Positions 33,680 through 44,500 are shown, counted from the stretch's first letter. The stretch: DNA of 64,000 nt from Chryseobacterium phosphatilyticum (GCF_002899825.2 NZ_PPED02000002.1:286159-350158); one strand, 5' to 3'. Program-made: numbers and translations. The notes: generated by a model not told the origin, from the sequence alone.

Positions 33680-34269
33680 TTTTCGAGTTGAAGTAAACTA
33701 TTGATCCCTTTGGTATGATCCAACAGGTCAGGAAAGAAGTCATTATAACATTTTTGAAGAATATCTTTATGTTCCAGAAAAGCTTCAAAAACGGGAATGT
33801 CCTTATCAAGGTATTTTGCTTTGTTCAACACATTCTGAATGCTGAACTTAATCCCCCAGTCTTCACGGTAATTGTACAACCAGTCGTCCTGTTCCATTTT
33901 AGCAAGCATTCTTTTAAAATTTTCAGGTAGCCATTCTTCATGTTCATTCAATACGCGATATACCCTGAGTGAATGAGATTTCCATTCTGCAAGAGAGTGT
34001 AAACTCAGATCATTGGCTACAAAATAATCCATGGAAACATCTACAAATGCTCCCGCATACAATCTTACCAAAGGAGCAAATACTTTTTTAGCTTCGTGAA
34101 TGGCTGGGTGGGAATCAGTAAACGTGTCAATCGCCCTATGCAGGGTAATTCCATCCTGAATGTCTTTTGGAAAGGTAAAACGATCTCTGTTACGGATAAA
34201 GTCTTCGAGAAATTGCCCTACGATCTGTCCGTCGGTGAAAGAAAGAAAAGAATGAGCCAGATAATTCAT
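33676..34269 (-). CDS. ACP phosphodiesterase (AcpH-like)
   Basis: A 197 aa HD-like enzyme matching acyl-carrier-protein phosphodiesterase: MNYLAHSFLS, QFLEDFIR, GITLHRAIDTFTDSHP and FVDVSMDYFVA with conserved Asp/His that would bind the metal. It would remove 4'-phosphopantetheine from holo-ACP in the cytoplasm. Located just before radA, with a short spacer containing simple repeats. Confidence 0.85.
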   Translation of the reverse strand: MNYLAHSFLSFTDGQIVGQFLEDFIRNRDRFTFPKDIQDGITLHRAIDTFTDSHPAIHEAKKVFAPLVRLYAGAFVDVSMDYFVANDLSLHSLAEWKSHSLRVYRVLNEHEEWLPENFKRMLAKMEQDDWLYNYREDWGIKFSIQNVLNKAKYLDKDIPVFEAFLEHKDILQKCYNDFFPDLLDHTKGINSLLQLEN

Positions 34270-34333
34270 AGATTAAAGATATGAATTAAAAAGGTAAAAG
34301 ATACTATTGATAGATTCCTATTCCCATTTCTCA

Positions 34334-34358
34334 ACTTTCCATTCTCCATTCTCCATTT
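34334..34358. repeat. Short tandem CATTCTC-type repeats
   Basis: CATTCTCCATTCTCCATT-type repeats in the 90-base spacer between the AcpH-like and radA genes. Similar simple repeats occur in other spacers of this window; no function seen. Confidence 0.5.
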
Positions 34359-34362
34359 TCAA

Positions 34363-35712
34363 TTAAAAAAGTCTTTCGTGAAAATCTTCAATCTTACTCA
34401 CTTCTTCAATCTTGATTCCAAATTTTCTTTTCGGAATTTTATTAAGATTGGAGACAAATATCTTTTCATATCCAAGCTTTTCAGCTTCTGTAATTCTTTG
34501 TTCAATTTGAGCAACCGGACGAATTTCACCACTTAGCCCTATTTCTCCGGCAAAGCAATAATGTTCAGAAATAGCAATGTCCTCATTGGAGGAAAGAACA
34601 GAGGCAATAACAGCAAGATCCAGGGCGGGATCATCCGTTTTGATACCTCCGGTGATATTCAGGAATACATCTTTAGATCCCAATTGAAATCCTGCTCTTT
34701 TTTCTAAAACAGCAAGAAGCATATTCAGCCTTTTGGAATCAAAACCTGTACAACTTCTTTGTGGGGTACCATATACCGCTGTACTTACCAGTGCCTGAAT
34801 CTCTAAAAGCATAGGTCTGTTTCCTTCCAGGGTAACGGCAACAGAATTTCCGGATAATTCTTCAAATTTTTTAGTGATAAGAATTTCAGAGGGGTTTTTA
34901 ATTTCTTTTAGTCCCTGGGAAATCATTTCATAAATTCCTATTTCAGAAGTGGATCCAAAACGGTTTTTATTGGCTCTCAATAGTCTGAAAAGGTGATTTC
35001 TGTCTCCATCAAAATTCAAGACAACATCTACCATGTGTTCCAGTACTTTCGGTCCTGCGATTTGGCCATCTTTAGTGATGTGGCCAACGAGGAATACAGG
35101 AATATTGTTTTCCTTGGCATATTTAATGATTTCATTGGAGCATTCCCGTATCTGGGAAACAGTTCCCGGAGAGCTTTCGATCAATTGAGATTGAAGAGTT
35201 TGAATAGAGTCGATGATCATGAAATCGGGCTCCAGTTTTTTGGCTTCATGAAGAATTTTTTCAAGAGATGTTTCGGTAAATAGAAAACAGTTAGGATTCT
35301 GGATGTCACTAAGCCTGTCTGCTCTCATTTTAATTTGAGAGGCACTCTCCTCACCGGAAACATAGAAGATTTTTTTCTTCATTTTTAAGGCAAGCTGAAG
35401 CAGAAGGGTAGATTTTCCGATTCCGGGTTCACCCCCGATTAAGGTCACGGAGCCTAAAACAATACCACCACCCAAAACACGGTTCAATTCTTCAGACGGA
35501 GTTTTTATTCTTGGTTCCTCAATGGTTTCAACTTCAACAATGTTGATAACATGTTGTTTGGATTTTGAAAAAGGAGGGTTTTTGTGGGAGGGTTTTTCAA
35601 CAATTTCTTCCACTAAAGTATTCCATTGTCCACAATTTTTGCATTGCCCCATCCATTGGGAATATTGACTTCCGCAGTTTTGACAGAAATATGCTGTTTT
35701 CAGTTTTGCCAT
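34363..35712 (-). CDS. radA: DNA repair protein RadA
   Basis: A 449 aa protein. The N-terminal zinc finger CQNCGSQYSQWMGQCKNC has C10, C13, C24 and C27. Walker A is GGEPGIGKST (93-102), with a RecA-like domain to about 270. The RadA-specific KNRFGS motif (ANKNRFGSTSEIG) follows, and the C-terminal ~170 residues are the Lon-protease-like ring domain. RadA promotes branch migration in recombinational repair. Placed divergently from yceI-like gene. Confidence 0.95.
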   Translation of the reverse strand: MAKLKTAYFCQNCGSQYSQWMGQCKNCGQWNTLVEEIVEKPSHKNPPFSKSKQHVINIVEVETIEEPRIKTPSEELNRVLGGGIVLGSVTLIGGEPGIGKSTLLLQLALKMKKKIFYVSGEESASQIKMRADRLSDIQNPNCFLFTETSLEKILHEAKKLEPDFMIIDSIQTLQSQLIESSPGTVSQIRECSNEIIKYAKENNIPVFLVGHITKDGQIAGPKVLEHMVDVVLNFDGDRNHLFRLLRANKNRFGSTSEIGIYEMISQGLKEIKNPSEILITKKFEELSGNSVAVTLEGNRPMLLEIQALVSTAVYGTPQRSCTGFDSKRLNMLLAVLEKRAGFQLGSKDVFLNITGGIKTDDPALDLAVIASVLSSNEDIAISEHYCFAGEIGLSGEIRPVAQIEQRITEAEKLGYEKIFVSNLNKIPKRKFGIKIEEVSKIEDFHERLF

Positions 35713-35851
35713 ACTGCGAAGTTATAAAAAAGCATTTTTCTTTAGAAATTTAACTCCATATAATATTAACAAAATATAGAGATTAATGCTAGAAATATCT
35801 TTCATATATTCGCTTTATCGAATTAAAATATTAATATAAAATATAATTACA

Positions 35852-36421
35852 ATGAAAAAACTGCTTTTATCTTTCGTATTTGTACTGTTGAGTATAATGA
35901 GCTTTGCACAAAATAACTGGGAAATAGATCCCATGCACTCTTCTTTCAATTTTAATATTAAGCATATGGGAATAAGTTTTGTTCAGGGAAGATTTGATAA
36001 GTTTGCCGGTAAAGTAATGACAAAGGGTGCGAATCTTGATAATGCCTCAATCAATATATCTGTAGCTACTGAAACCATCAATACGGGAGTTGAAATGAGA
36101 GATAACCATCTTAAAAGCAATGAATTTTTTGCCGCAGGACAGTATCCCGAAATGTTGTTTGAAAGTAACTCTGTTGTAAAAGATAAAAATAACGGGTATA
36201 TTATTAAAGGGAAATTAACAATTAAAGATGTAACTAAAGAAATAAGTATTCCTGTAACATTTGGCGGGATTACAAAAAATAAAGACGGAAAAGAAATCAT
36301 GGGATTGCAGGCAAAGTTTACGATTGACCGTTTACAATACAATATCAATTATGATGAAAAAGGACTTGGCATTGCTAAAGATGTTGATATCAATGTCTAC
36401 CTTGAGTTAGTTAAAAAATAA
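35852..36421 (+). CDS. YceI family protein, exported
   Basis: A 189 aa lipocalin-like protein with signal peptide (MKKLLLSFVFVLLSIMSFAQ). The domain begins NWEIDPMHSSFNFNIKHMG, the usual YceI start, and contains KGKLTIKDVTKEISIPV. Binds isoprenoid or fatty-acid-like ligands in the periplasm. Ends before a strong terminator. Confidence 0.9.
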   Translation: MKKLLLSFVFVLLSIMSFAQNNWEIDPMHSSFNFNIKHMGISFVQGRFDKFAGKVMTKGANLDNASINISVATETINTGVEMRDNHLKSNEFFAAGQYPEMLFESNSVVKDKNNGYIIKGKLTIKDVTKEISIPVTFGGITKNKDGKEIMGLQAKFTIDRLQYNINYDEKGLGIAKDVDINVYLELVKK

Positions 36422-36463
36422 AGTTAAATTTTATTATTTTAAAAGGGTTTTCCAAACGTATGG

Positions 36464-36510
36464 AAATCCTGTTTTAATTTCTATCATAGAAATTAAAACA
36501 GGATTTTTTT
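36464..36510 (+). terminator. Terminator of the YceI gene, 20-bp perfect stem
   Basis: Arms 36464-36483 and 36487-36506 pair perfectly with only a 3-base loop (TCA), followed by T's. Unusually long and AT-rich. Confidence 0.9.
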
Positions 36511-36588
36511 ATTTTACAATAATTAAAAAAAATAATGAGGTTTAATACCTGTTTGAAGGCTGTTTTCTTATTTTCAAAATGCAAAAGA

Positions 36589-36619
36589 TTGCTTTGTATT
36601 TCTTTTTCCCATAACTTTG
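36589..36619 (+). promoter_or_regulatory. Bacteroidota promoter of pyrG
   Basis: TTG at 36589-36591, 20-base spacer, TAACTTTG at 36612-36619 (perfect TAnnTTTG). Start expected near 36625, ten bases before the ATG. Confidence 0.65.
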
Positions 36620-36634
36620 CACAAACCTAATCTA

Positions 36635-38242
36635 ATGAGTAAAAAGAATACAAAGTACATCTTTGTGACAGGAGGTGTAACTTCATCTTTGGGAAAAGGA
36701 ATCGTGTCTGCTTCTCTGGGACTATTGCTAAAATCACGCGGTTTTAACGTAACCATCCAAAAACTTGATCCGTATATCAATATCGACCCGGGAACTTTGA
36801 ATCCTTATGAGCATGGAGAATGCTATGTGACTGAAGATGGTGCGGAGACGGATCTGGATTTAGGTCACTACGAACGCTATCTGGATGCGCCTACATCCCA
36901 AAATAACAATGTTACTACAGGAAAAATCTACCAGACTGTCATCGAAAAAGAAAGAAAAGGAGATTTCCTTGGAAAAACAGTTCAGGTAATTCCTCATATT
37001 ACTAACGAAATTAAGCGTAGAATTAAAATTCTTTCAAAACAAAACTACGATATCATTATTACTGAGATCGGAGGAACGGTAGGGGATATTGAATCTTTAC
37101 CATACATTGAAACTGTTCGTCAGTTGAAATGGGAATTGGGAGAAAGTAATTCTATGGTCATTCACCTGACTTTATTGCCTTATCTGGCTTCAAGTGGAGA
37201 ATTAAAAACAAAACCATCACAGCATTCTGTTCGTCAATTGATGGAAAGTGGAATTATGGCTGATGTATTGGTTTGCAGAACAGAGCATAAAATTCCAAAA
37301 GATCAGAGAGCAAAATTAGCACAATTCTGTAATGTACCTTTAGATAATGTTATCGAATGTAAAGATCTGGAAACAATTTATGAAGTTCCAATGTATCTTC
37401 AGAAGCAAAATTTTGATGATGTAGTATTGAAGGAACTGGATCTGAAAAGCGACAAAACAGCTGATCTTAAGGACTGGAAAAATTTCCTTAAGAAATTCCA
37501 GAATCCTAAGAAAACTGTTGAAATCGCATTGGTAGGAAAATATATTTCCCTTCAGGATTCCTATATTTCAATTGCGGAAGCTTTCAAACATGCAGGAGCT
37601 GATCTTGAAACCGAGGTGAAAGTAAGATGGGTTTACAGTGGTGATATCACAGAAGAAAATATTAAAGATACACTGAAAGGTGTGAACGGTATTCTTGTCG
37701 CTCCAGGTTTTGGTGACAGAGGAATTGAAGGAAAAGTTCTTACGGCAAAGTATGCAAGAGAAAACAAAATTCCAATGTTGGGAATTTGTCTTGGAATGCA
37801 GATCATGACGATTGAATTTGCAAGAAATGTTCTTGGGCACACAAAAGCCAATTCAATGGAATTTGATACCGCTACTCCGGATCCTGTAATCTCACTAATG
37901 GAAGAACAGAAAAATGTGGTAGATAAAGGAGGAACAATGCGTCTTGGAGCATGGAAATGTGCTCTGAAAAACGGTTCCAAACTTTCAGATATCTATGGAA
38001 GCAAAAATATTTCTGAAAGACACCGTCACCGTTATGAATTCAACAGTGAATATCTTCAGGAATTTGAGAAGAATGGTTTCCTTGCTACTGGTACAAACCC
38101 TGAAACAGGACTGGTAGAGGCTCTTGAGATGCCTGATCATCCGTTCTATGTAGGAGTGCAGTATCACCCGGAATATAAGAGTACGGTTGCCACTCCGCAT
38201 CCTCTATTCAGAGCTTTCATCAAAGCTTGCGAAAAGAAATAA
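36635..38242 (+). CDS. pyrG: CTP synthase
   Basis: A 535 aa enzyme, full length. N-terminal amidoligase domain: FVTGGVTSSLGKGI at the start, then GTVGDIES. C-terminal class I glutaminase with GICLGMQ (catalytic Cys) and YHPEYKS with the His/Glu pair. Makes CTP from UTP, ATP and glutamine. ATG at 36635 chosen, since the MSKKNTKYIF start is usual and the promoter sits just before; an upstream TTG would lie in the promoter. Confidence 0.97.
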   Translation: MSKKNTKYIFVTGGVTSSLGKGIVSASLGLLLKSRGFNVTIQKLDPYINIDPGTLNPYEHGECYVTEDGAETDLDLGHYERYLDAPTSQNNNVTTGKIYQTVIEKERKGDFLGKTVQVIPHITNEIKRRIKILSKQNYDIIITEIGGTVGDIESLPYIETVRQLKWELGESNSMVIHLTLLPYLASSGELKTKPSQHSVRQLMESGIMADVLVCRTEHKIPKDQRAKLAQFCNVPLDNVIECKDLETIYEVPMYLQKQNFDDVVLKELDLKSDKTADLKDWKNFLKKFQNPKKTVEIALVGKYISLQDSYISIAEAFKHAGADLETEVKVRWVYSGDITEENIKDTLKGVNGILVAPGFGDRGIEGKVLTAKYARENKIPMLGICLGMQIMTIEFARNVLGHTKANSMEFDTATPDPVISLMEEQKNVVDKGGTMRLGAWKCALKNGSKLSDIYGSKNISERHRHRYEFNSEYLQEFEKNGFLATGTNPETGLVEALEMPDHPFYVGVQYHPEYKSTVATPHPLFRAFIKACEKK

Positions 38243-38272
38243 GGTAAATTTTTATCATAAACGTCTAAACAT

Positions 38273-38304
38273 AAACTCAGGCTGATTATTCTCAGCTTGA
38301 GTTT
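38273..38304 (+). terminator. Terminator after pyrG
   Basis: Stem AAACTCAGGCTGA / TCAGCTTGAGTTT (one G-U) with 6-base loop; weak U-run. Confidence 0.65.
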
Positions 38305-38350
38305 ATTATATAGTAACATGGTAAAGCATAGAGTTTTGATAAAAAAACAG

Positions 38351-38391
38351 TATTTTTGTCAGCTCAAATAATGTACACAACGATGTACATT
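38351..38391 (+). promoter_or_regulatory. yidC -7 box and leader palindrome
   Basis: TATTTTTG (TAnnTTTG) at 38351-38358. Downstream, AATGTACA at 38370-38377 pairs with TGTACATT at 38384-38391 around CAACGA, which may be an operator or leader stem. The yidC ATG is at 38421. Confidence 0.5.
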
Positions 38392-38420
38392 TTAAATTTA
38401 AAATTTTAATATAAAATAAA

Positions 38421-40220
38421 ATGCAACAAAACAACGGAATCGATAAGAAACAAATGATTAGTTTCGCGGTTTTATGCCTTGTTCTCTTCGGTTTTATGTT
38501 CTATTTCCAGAACAAACAAGCGAAAGAAGAGGAGTTAAAAGCTCAGCAGCAGAAAACTGAACAGGCGAAAACAGCTGTAAAACCAACTCAGGCAACTAAT
38601 ATCAATCCAAATGTAACTCCAAATGCTATTCAGACCGCCAGTCTGGGAAATAATGAATTGAAATTAGAGTTTTCAAGTCTGGGAGGACAGGTTTCAAGAG
38701 TAGAACTTGTAAAGTATAAAGCATACAATCATAAAACAGATAATGCAGATCAACCTCTTTATCTGATCAATAAAAACAACTCCAATTACGGATTCCAGTT
38801 TAAAGACAAAACGGGTAAGGTAATCAATACTAAAGATTTAGTTTTTGCACCAACAGTTAATGGAAATGCAGTAACATTAACAGCTGATTATAACGGAGCT
38901 GTGATTCAGTTTATCTATACCCTTCTTCCAAAATATACCCTGGATTTTAAAGTGAGAACTCAGGGGCTTTCTAAAATTACGGCTGATAATAAAGCAGATT
39001 TTATCTGGGATTACAATGTAAGAAATCTTGAAAAAGGTAGAGCTCAGGAACAATCTCATACAGAATTTGCATATGCTTTCAATAATTATAAAGATTATGA
39101 TTATGATGGAAGAACAACAATGAATGAAGAAAAAGAAACGCTTAATTGGATTGGTGTGAAACAACAGTTCTTTACTTCTGTAATTGAAGCCAAGAACGGA
39201 TTTACCCAAAGTAAAGGGAATCAGGAGTCTGTTGAAGAAGGGGAGTTTTTGAAGAAACTCAACTACGAAGGTTTCGTTCAGATGACGGGAAGTGAGTTGA
39301 ATCAGGATTTCACATGGTATTTTATGCCATTGGATTTGCCATTGCTTAAGTCATACGATAAAAATTTTGATGAGATACTTCCATTAGGATGGTCTTTCAT
39401 TGGATGGATGAACCGTGGTTTCTTCATTCCGATGTATAATTTCATTGCATCTTGGGGATTAACTGCAGGTTGGGCTATTTTCTTGCTAACGATTATCGTA
39501 AAGCTGATTTTATCGCCAATTATGTACAAGCAGCACAAGCTAAGTGCGATGATGAAAGTAATTCGTCCGGAGATCGATGAGGTAAACGCTAAGTTTAAAG
39601 ATGCTGATCCGATGAAAAAGCAGCAGGCTACTATGGAGGTGTATCGTAAAGCCGGAGTAAATCAGATGGCCGGATGTTTGCCGGCGCTGGTTCAGATCCC
39701 GATTTTCTATGCATTATTCCGTTTCTTCCCGAATTTTATCGATTTACGAGGGCAAGGGTTCTGGTTTGCGAAAGATTTAACAGCTTACGATGATTTGATC
39801 AGATTGCCGTTTAAAATTCCTTTCTTGGGAGATCACTTAAGTATTTTTGCTTTGGCATGTACTGTAGTTATTTTAATCTATACGGTAATGACTTCAGGAA
39901 ATATGCAACAACCACAGCAGGAAGGAATGCCAAATATGAAGGTATTAATGTATATTTTCCCGATTACATTCCTGTTCTTCCTAAATACATCAGCATCCGG
40001 TCTTTCTTGGTATTATTTTGTATCCAATGCGATTAACATTTTAATTATCCTTGTTATTAAATACTGGATTTTAGATGAAAAGAAAATTCATGCTCAGATA
40101 CAGGCTAATAAAGAAAAGCCAAAGTCGGAAGGTAAATTCCAGAAAAGAATGAGAGAAATGATGGAAAAGGCTCAGGAGCAACAAAAAGTTCAGGAGCAGG
40201 CGAGAGGTAAAAAGAAATAA
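38421..40220 (+). CDS. yidC: Membrane protein insertase YidC
   Basis: A 599 aa inner-membrane insertase. One N-terminal membrane helix (about 12-28), a Gln/Lys/Ala-rich linker, a large periplasmic beta-domain (about 70-330), then the conserved five-helix core (WGLTAGWAIFLLTIIVKL, KLSAMMKVIRPEIDEVN, LPALVQIPIFYALFR) and a basic C-terminal tail. Length and layout are those of Bacteroidota YidC. Works with SecYEG and alone. Confidence 0.95.
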   Translation: MQQNNGIDKKQMISFAVLCLVLFGFMFYFQNKQAKEEELKAQQQKTEQAKTAVKPTQATNINPNVTPNAIQTASLGNNELKLEFSSLGGQVSRVELVKYKAYNHKTDNADQPLYLINKNNSNYGFQFKDKTGKVINTKDLVFAPTVNGNAVTLTADYNGAVIQFIYTLLPKYTLDFKVRTQGLSKITADNKADFIWDYNVRNLEKGRAQEQSHTEFAYAFNNYKDYDYDGRTTMNEEKETLNWIGVKQQFFTSVIEAKNGFTQSKGNQESVEEGEFLKKLNYEGFVQMTGSELNQDFTWYFMPLDLPLLKSYDKNFDEILPLGWSFIGWMNRGFFIPMYNFIASWGLTAGWAIFLLTIIVKLILSPIMYKQHKLSAMMKVIRPEIDEVNAKFKDADPMKKQQATMEVYRKAGVNQMAGCLPALVQIPIFYALFRFFPNFIDLRGQGFWFAKDLTAYDDLIRLPFKIPFLGDHLSIFALACTVVILIYTVMTSGNMQQPQQEGMPNMKVLMYIFPITFLFFLNTSASGLSWYYFVSNAINILIILVIKYWILDEKKIHAQIQANKEKPKSEGKFQKRMREMMEKAQEQQKVQEQARGKKK

Positions 40221-40236
40221 TTTACGATCAAAATAC

Positions 40237-40268
40237 AAAAAGGGAAGCAAATAATTGCTTCCCTTTTT
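40237..40268 (+). terminator. Terminator of yidC
   Basis: AAAAAGGGAAGCAA / TTGCTTCCCTTTTT with 4-base loop and T-run; 16 bases after the stop. Confidence 0.9.
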
Positions 40269-40276
40269 TTTTGTAA

Positions 40277-40300
40277 ATCCTTGTCAAGTCCTTAAACCTG
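40277..40300. repeat. Degenerate partner of the 13759 palindrome
   Basis: ATCCTTGTCAAG...TTAAACCTG shares the left arm of the 35-base palindrome at 13759-13793 but has lost its pairing. Confidence 0.4.
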
Positions 40301-40319
40301 AATAAATTTTTTAAAACTC

Positions 40320-40904
40320 TTAATCGTACTTTAATCTGAATGATTGCCTGTGATGTTTTGTTGGTCCATGCTTTATAAGGGCTTCCTGATGTTTTTTAGT
40401 AGCGTATCCAAAATTAGTATCCCAACCGTACTCCGGAAATTCATCATGTAATTCAATCATTAATGTATCTCTGTAATTTTTAGCCAGGATAGAAGCTGCT
40501 GCAATAGATAAGACTTTTGAATCTCCCTTGATGATGCATTGATGAGGGATATAATTGTAAGGATGGAATTTATTACCATCTACTAAAATAAGTTCGGGAG
40601 TAATGGTGAGTCGGTCCAGAGCACAATGCATGGCATGAATGCTTGCATTAAGAATATTGTGCTCGTCTATGAAGGATGGCGGGAGCTCTGCTATGGCATA
40701 ATTCTTTACATTATCTTTTATATAGCTATCAAGCTCCATCCTTGTCTTGAAAGTTAATTTTTTTGAATCATTAACCAGGTTTTGTTTAAAGCTGTCATCT
40801 AGAATAACGGCTGCTGCAACAACAGGCCCACTTAGACAGCCCCTTCCTACTTCATCGCATCCTGCTTCAATATAAATATCTGTCCACTTTTGTAATAATT
40901 CCAT
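40320..40904 (-). CDS. rnhB: Ribonuclease HII
   Basis: A 194 aa enzyme with the RNase HII signature AGCDEVGRGCLSGPVVAAA (catalytic D17/E18), LILVDGN and KGDSKVLSIAAASILAK. Removes RNA from RNA-DNA hybrids in the cytoplasm. Convergent with yidC, sharing the region with its terminator. Start MELLQKW at 40904 is the only sensible one. Confidence 0.95.
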   Translation of the reverse strand: MELLQKWTDIYIEAGCDEVGRGCLSGPVVAAAVILDDSFKQNLVNDSKKLTFKTRMELDSYIKDNVKNYAIAELPPSFIDEHNILNASIHAMHCALDRLTITPELILVDGNKFHPYNYIPHQCIIKGDSKVLSIAAASILAKNYRDTLMIELHDEFPEYGWDTNFGYATKKHQEALIKHGPTKHHRQSFRLKYD

Positions 40905-41508
40905 GTTTAACTTTAAAATAAGAAGTGTAAAATTAAAAAAAACAATTTTATTTGTTTGTTCTTTAAGCTGAATAAATTTTTTTTATGGGAAATAGATTAA
41001 AATTTTATAGCATTTGCAACTTATGATTTTATTTGCATTTTTTGTATTGAAAAATAAGTTTTATTGCAATTGAGTTATTAATTTATTTTATGTATTGAGA
41101 TATTGTTATTACTTAATTTATTTTTCAAGGCGAATTCCTGTTTTTTTGCGGTTTGCTCCCTTTTTTTTCTCCTTTTGGTGATGAAAAAAATATATATGCG
41201 TGACATTGTATATTTTCGAATTTTGATTTTGAATATGAAATTAATGGTTTAAATGTCTTGTAATCAGTGTTTTGTCGCTTTTTTTAAGCTTATTTAAGTG
41301 TGTGATTGATATTATTAATGTTTTGAAAATATAATATCGATTAATTTTCTTTGTTTTTGTTAAAAAGATTGATTTTAACTTAATTTAATAATTTTTTCAA
41401 TTCATTTATTGATTATTGTTAAAATATTAATATTTTTTTAAGAAATTGCTTTGTGATTTTAAGAAAGTTTTACAAATTTGTACGAATACAATACAAAATT
41501 AATTTGAT
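40905..41508. other. AT-rich upstream region of susC 1
   Basis: About 600 bases, extremely AT-rich with long T- and A-runs. It contains the susC1 promoter (41450-41480) and presumably the divergent rnhB promoter. No open reading frame or RNA recognised. Length is far larger than needed for a promoter, so extra regulatory sites are possible. Confidence 0.5.
41450..41480 (+). promoter_or_regulatory. Conserved promoter of susC 1
   Basis: TTTG at 41450-41453, 19-base spacer, CAAATTTG at 41473-41480. The same pair with the same 19-base spacing precedes susC 2 and susC 3, followed by a conserved leader ending GATATGAAGAAAC. Confidence 0.65.
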
Positions 41509-44500
41509 ATGAAGAAACTAACAACCAGTCTTCTAGTTTTGATGTTGACTTCTTCAGTGGCTATTGCAAATGCCCAGGAAAAAAAGAATGATACCGTGAA
41601 GACAAAAGAAATCGAGGGAGTTGTAGTGACTGCACTCGGGATCAAAAGAGAGAAAAGATCTCTTGGTTATGCTACCCAGGAAGTAAAAGGGGAGGCAGTC
41701 AACAAAAATCCAACGACAAACTTTTTGAACAACCTTTCCGGTAAAGTAGCCGGTCTGGAAATTAAACAGAGTACCAACTTTGGAGGGTCTATCAATGTTG
41801 TAACGAGAGGTTACAAATCAATATTAGGAGATAACCAGGCTCTCTTTGTGGTGGATGGGGTTCCGGTAATGAATAAGAATATCAATAGTACTAACCAAAC
41901 GAATGGTGCTGGAGGATATGATTACGGAAGTTCTGTTTCAGATATAAATCCGAATGATATTGAGACTATTAACGTTCTTAAAGGTGCTGCGGCAACAGCA
42001 TTATATGGTGCACGAGCTCAAAATGGTGCGGTTATTATTACAACTAAACGAGGTAAAAAGAATAAAGAAGGTATTGGAATGGAGTTTTCCAGTTCAATTA
42101 CTGTTTCTTCTGTGGATAAATCAACCTTTCCTACCTATCAGTCTCAGTACGGACAGGGATATGGGGGAAGTAGTTTCCCGGGTACTTATCAGGGGAGTCC
42201 TATCGTAGGTTTTGGAAATGACGCTTCTTACGGGTCTGCTTATGATGGTTCAATGGTTTGGCAGTATGGTGCATTTATTCCGGGTTCTCCGACTGAAGGA
42301 AAACTGACTCCCTGGAAAATGGCAGAAAATGGACCTATTACTTTCTTTGAGAAGGCAACAAACTATGTAAACAGTATCTCTTTCAGTGGAGGAAATGATG
42401 TGGCTACGTACCGATTCGGTTATACGAATACCAATGCTACAGATATTATGCCTAATAGTGAATTGATAAAAAATAACTTTACAGGAAATGCTTCTTATAA
42501 GTTGACAGATAAGTTAACTGCTAATTTCTATGCAAGTTATATTACACAAAAAACAACTGGTAGAAATACAACGGGTTATAATGATAATATTATGACCAAT
42601 TTCAGACAGTGGTGGCCTACCAATGTAGATATTAAAGATCTGCAAAACCTGTATAAAATGTCCGGAAAGAATTATACATGGAATATGAGAAGTAGGACGG
42701 ATCTTAGACCTGCCTTTTGGGATAATCCATATTTTCAGAGATATGAAAACTATCAGAATGATTCTAAAGATCGTTTTGCGGGTAACTTTAGTTTGAGTTA
42801 TGATGTATCAAAAGATATCAACTTATTATTCAGAGCAGGACGAGACACATACACAATGATGGTTGAAGAAAGGAAAGCTGTAGGATCTTATACAGGAAAT
42901 ACTTTTGGTTTAAATGTTGTAAATCAACCGTCTGGATATGCATTAAGTGAATATAAATTCTCTGAAACAAACTATGATTTTATTGGTACCTATAAAAAGA
43001 ATATTACAGATGACTTTAATGTCAATGCTTTATTAGGTGGTAATATTAATGTGCAAAGGGATTATTCTAATCAACAGTCTACATCAGGTGGTCTTTCTGT
43101 GGCAGGACTTTATACAATTGCGAACTCTGCTTCATCACCTGCAAGACCTATAATTTCAGATTTGTCCAAATATATCTATGGGGTTTTTGGTCAGGTGTCA
43201 TTAGGGTACAAAAATACATACTATTTGGAAGGTACTTATAGAAGAGACCAGACTACAGCATTGAGTGCTGGAAATAATGTTTATTGGTACCCTTCAGTAT
43301 CTGCAAGTGTTGTGTTTTCAAATTTAATACAACAGAATTGGTTGAATTTTGGTAAAATAAGAGCGGCTTATGCCGAGGTTGGTTCGGATACGGGAGCAGA
43401 CAGACTGCGAAATAGATATCAATCTCAACCATCATTTGGGGATGTTCTTGTAAATGCTTATAATGCAATACTTAGAAACCCTGAGCTTACATCACAAAGT
43501 CTTAAGAATATTGAATTTGGTATTGAGGCCAGACTTTTTAATAATCGCTTAGGTTTTGATGTTTCATGGTTTCAAAATAAAGGGTTTCAACAAATTCTTC
43601 CATTGCCGGTATCCCTTGCAAATGGTGTGACGGCTAAGTTTGCTAATGCAGGAGAATTGACCACAAGAGGTTTTGAGGTGAGTGTGAATGCCACGCCTAT
43701 TAAAACTGATAACTTTTCATGGGATTTGAACTTAAACTGGTCTAACCCATGGACCAAAGTTACTTCACTAAATCCTGGTATTGAAAATATTACAATCGGA
43801 GCTCTTCAGGGAGGGGTGAGTATTAATGCACCTCTTAATGGTGATTATGGTTCAATCTGGACGTCTGATTATGTTTATGATTCCAACGGACAGAGAATTG
43901 TGGGGCCAAATGGTGCTTATCTGGTTACGGATAAAGCTATTTATGATCAAGGAAGCTTCCAGGCAAGATGGACAGCTGGTTTGAATAATACTATTAATTA
44001 TAAAAACTTGTCGCTAAGTTTCTTAATAGATTGGAGACAAGGTGGAAAAGTGTATTCTCTAGATCAATTTTATGGCTATGGAACAGGTTTGTATCCTGAT
44101 TCTGTAGGCTTTAATGATTTGGGTAATCCAATAAGAAATACACTGGCTAATGGTGGTGGTGTAATTATGCCTGGGGTGATGGTTGATCCAAATAATCCAG
44201 GACATTATATTCCAAATACAATCAGGTTGGATAAGTCTCAATCGAGTCAGGTTTTGCAAACCGACCTTCCGGGAGCAGCTTATATTTATGATGCTAGTTT
44301 TGTGAAATTAAGAGAGGTTGCCATTACGTATAGATTTGATAAAAAGATTTTCAACTCTAAATTTATACAAGGGATGTCAATGAGTTTAATTGGTAATAAT
44401 CTTTGGATTATCCATAAAAATCTTCCTTATGCTGATCCGGAAGCAGGTCTGTCGTCAGGTAATATTCAGGGGTATCAGTCCGGAGTTATGCCAGGTACCA

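Noticed and set aside
36593..36619. TTTG at 36593 as -33 box of pyrG
   Set aside because: Spacing to TAACTTTG would be 15 bases, too short; the TTG at 36589 with 20 bases fits better.
41473..41480. CAAATTTG as an ordinary palindromic operator
   Set aside because: Its fixed 19-base distance to TTTG in three promoters fits a -7 element better; a repressor role was not needed to explain it.
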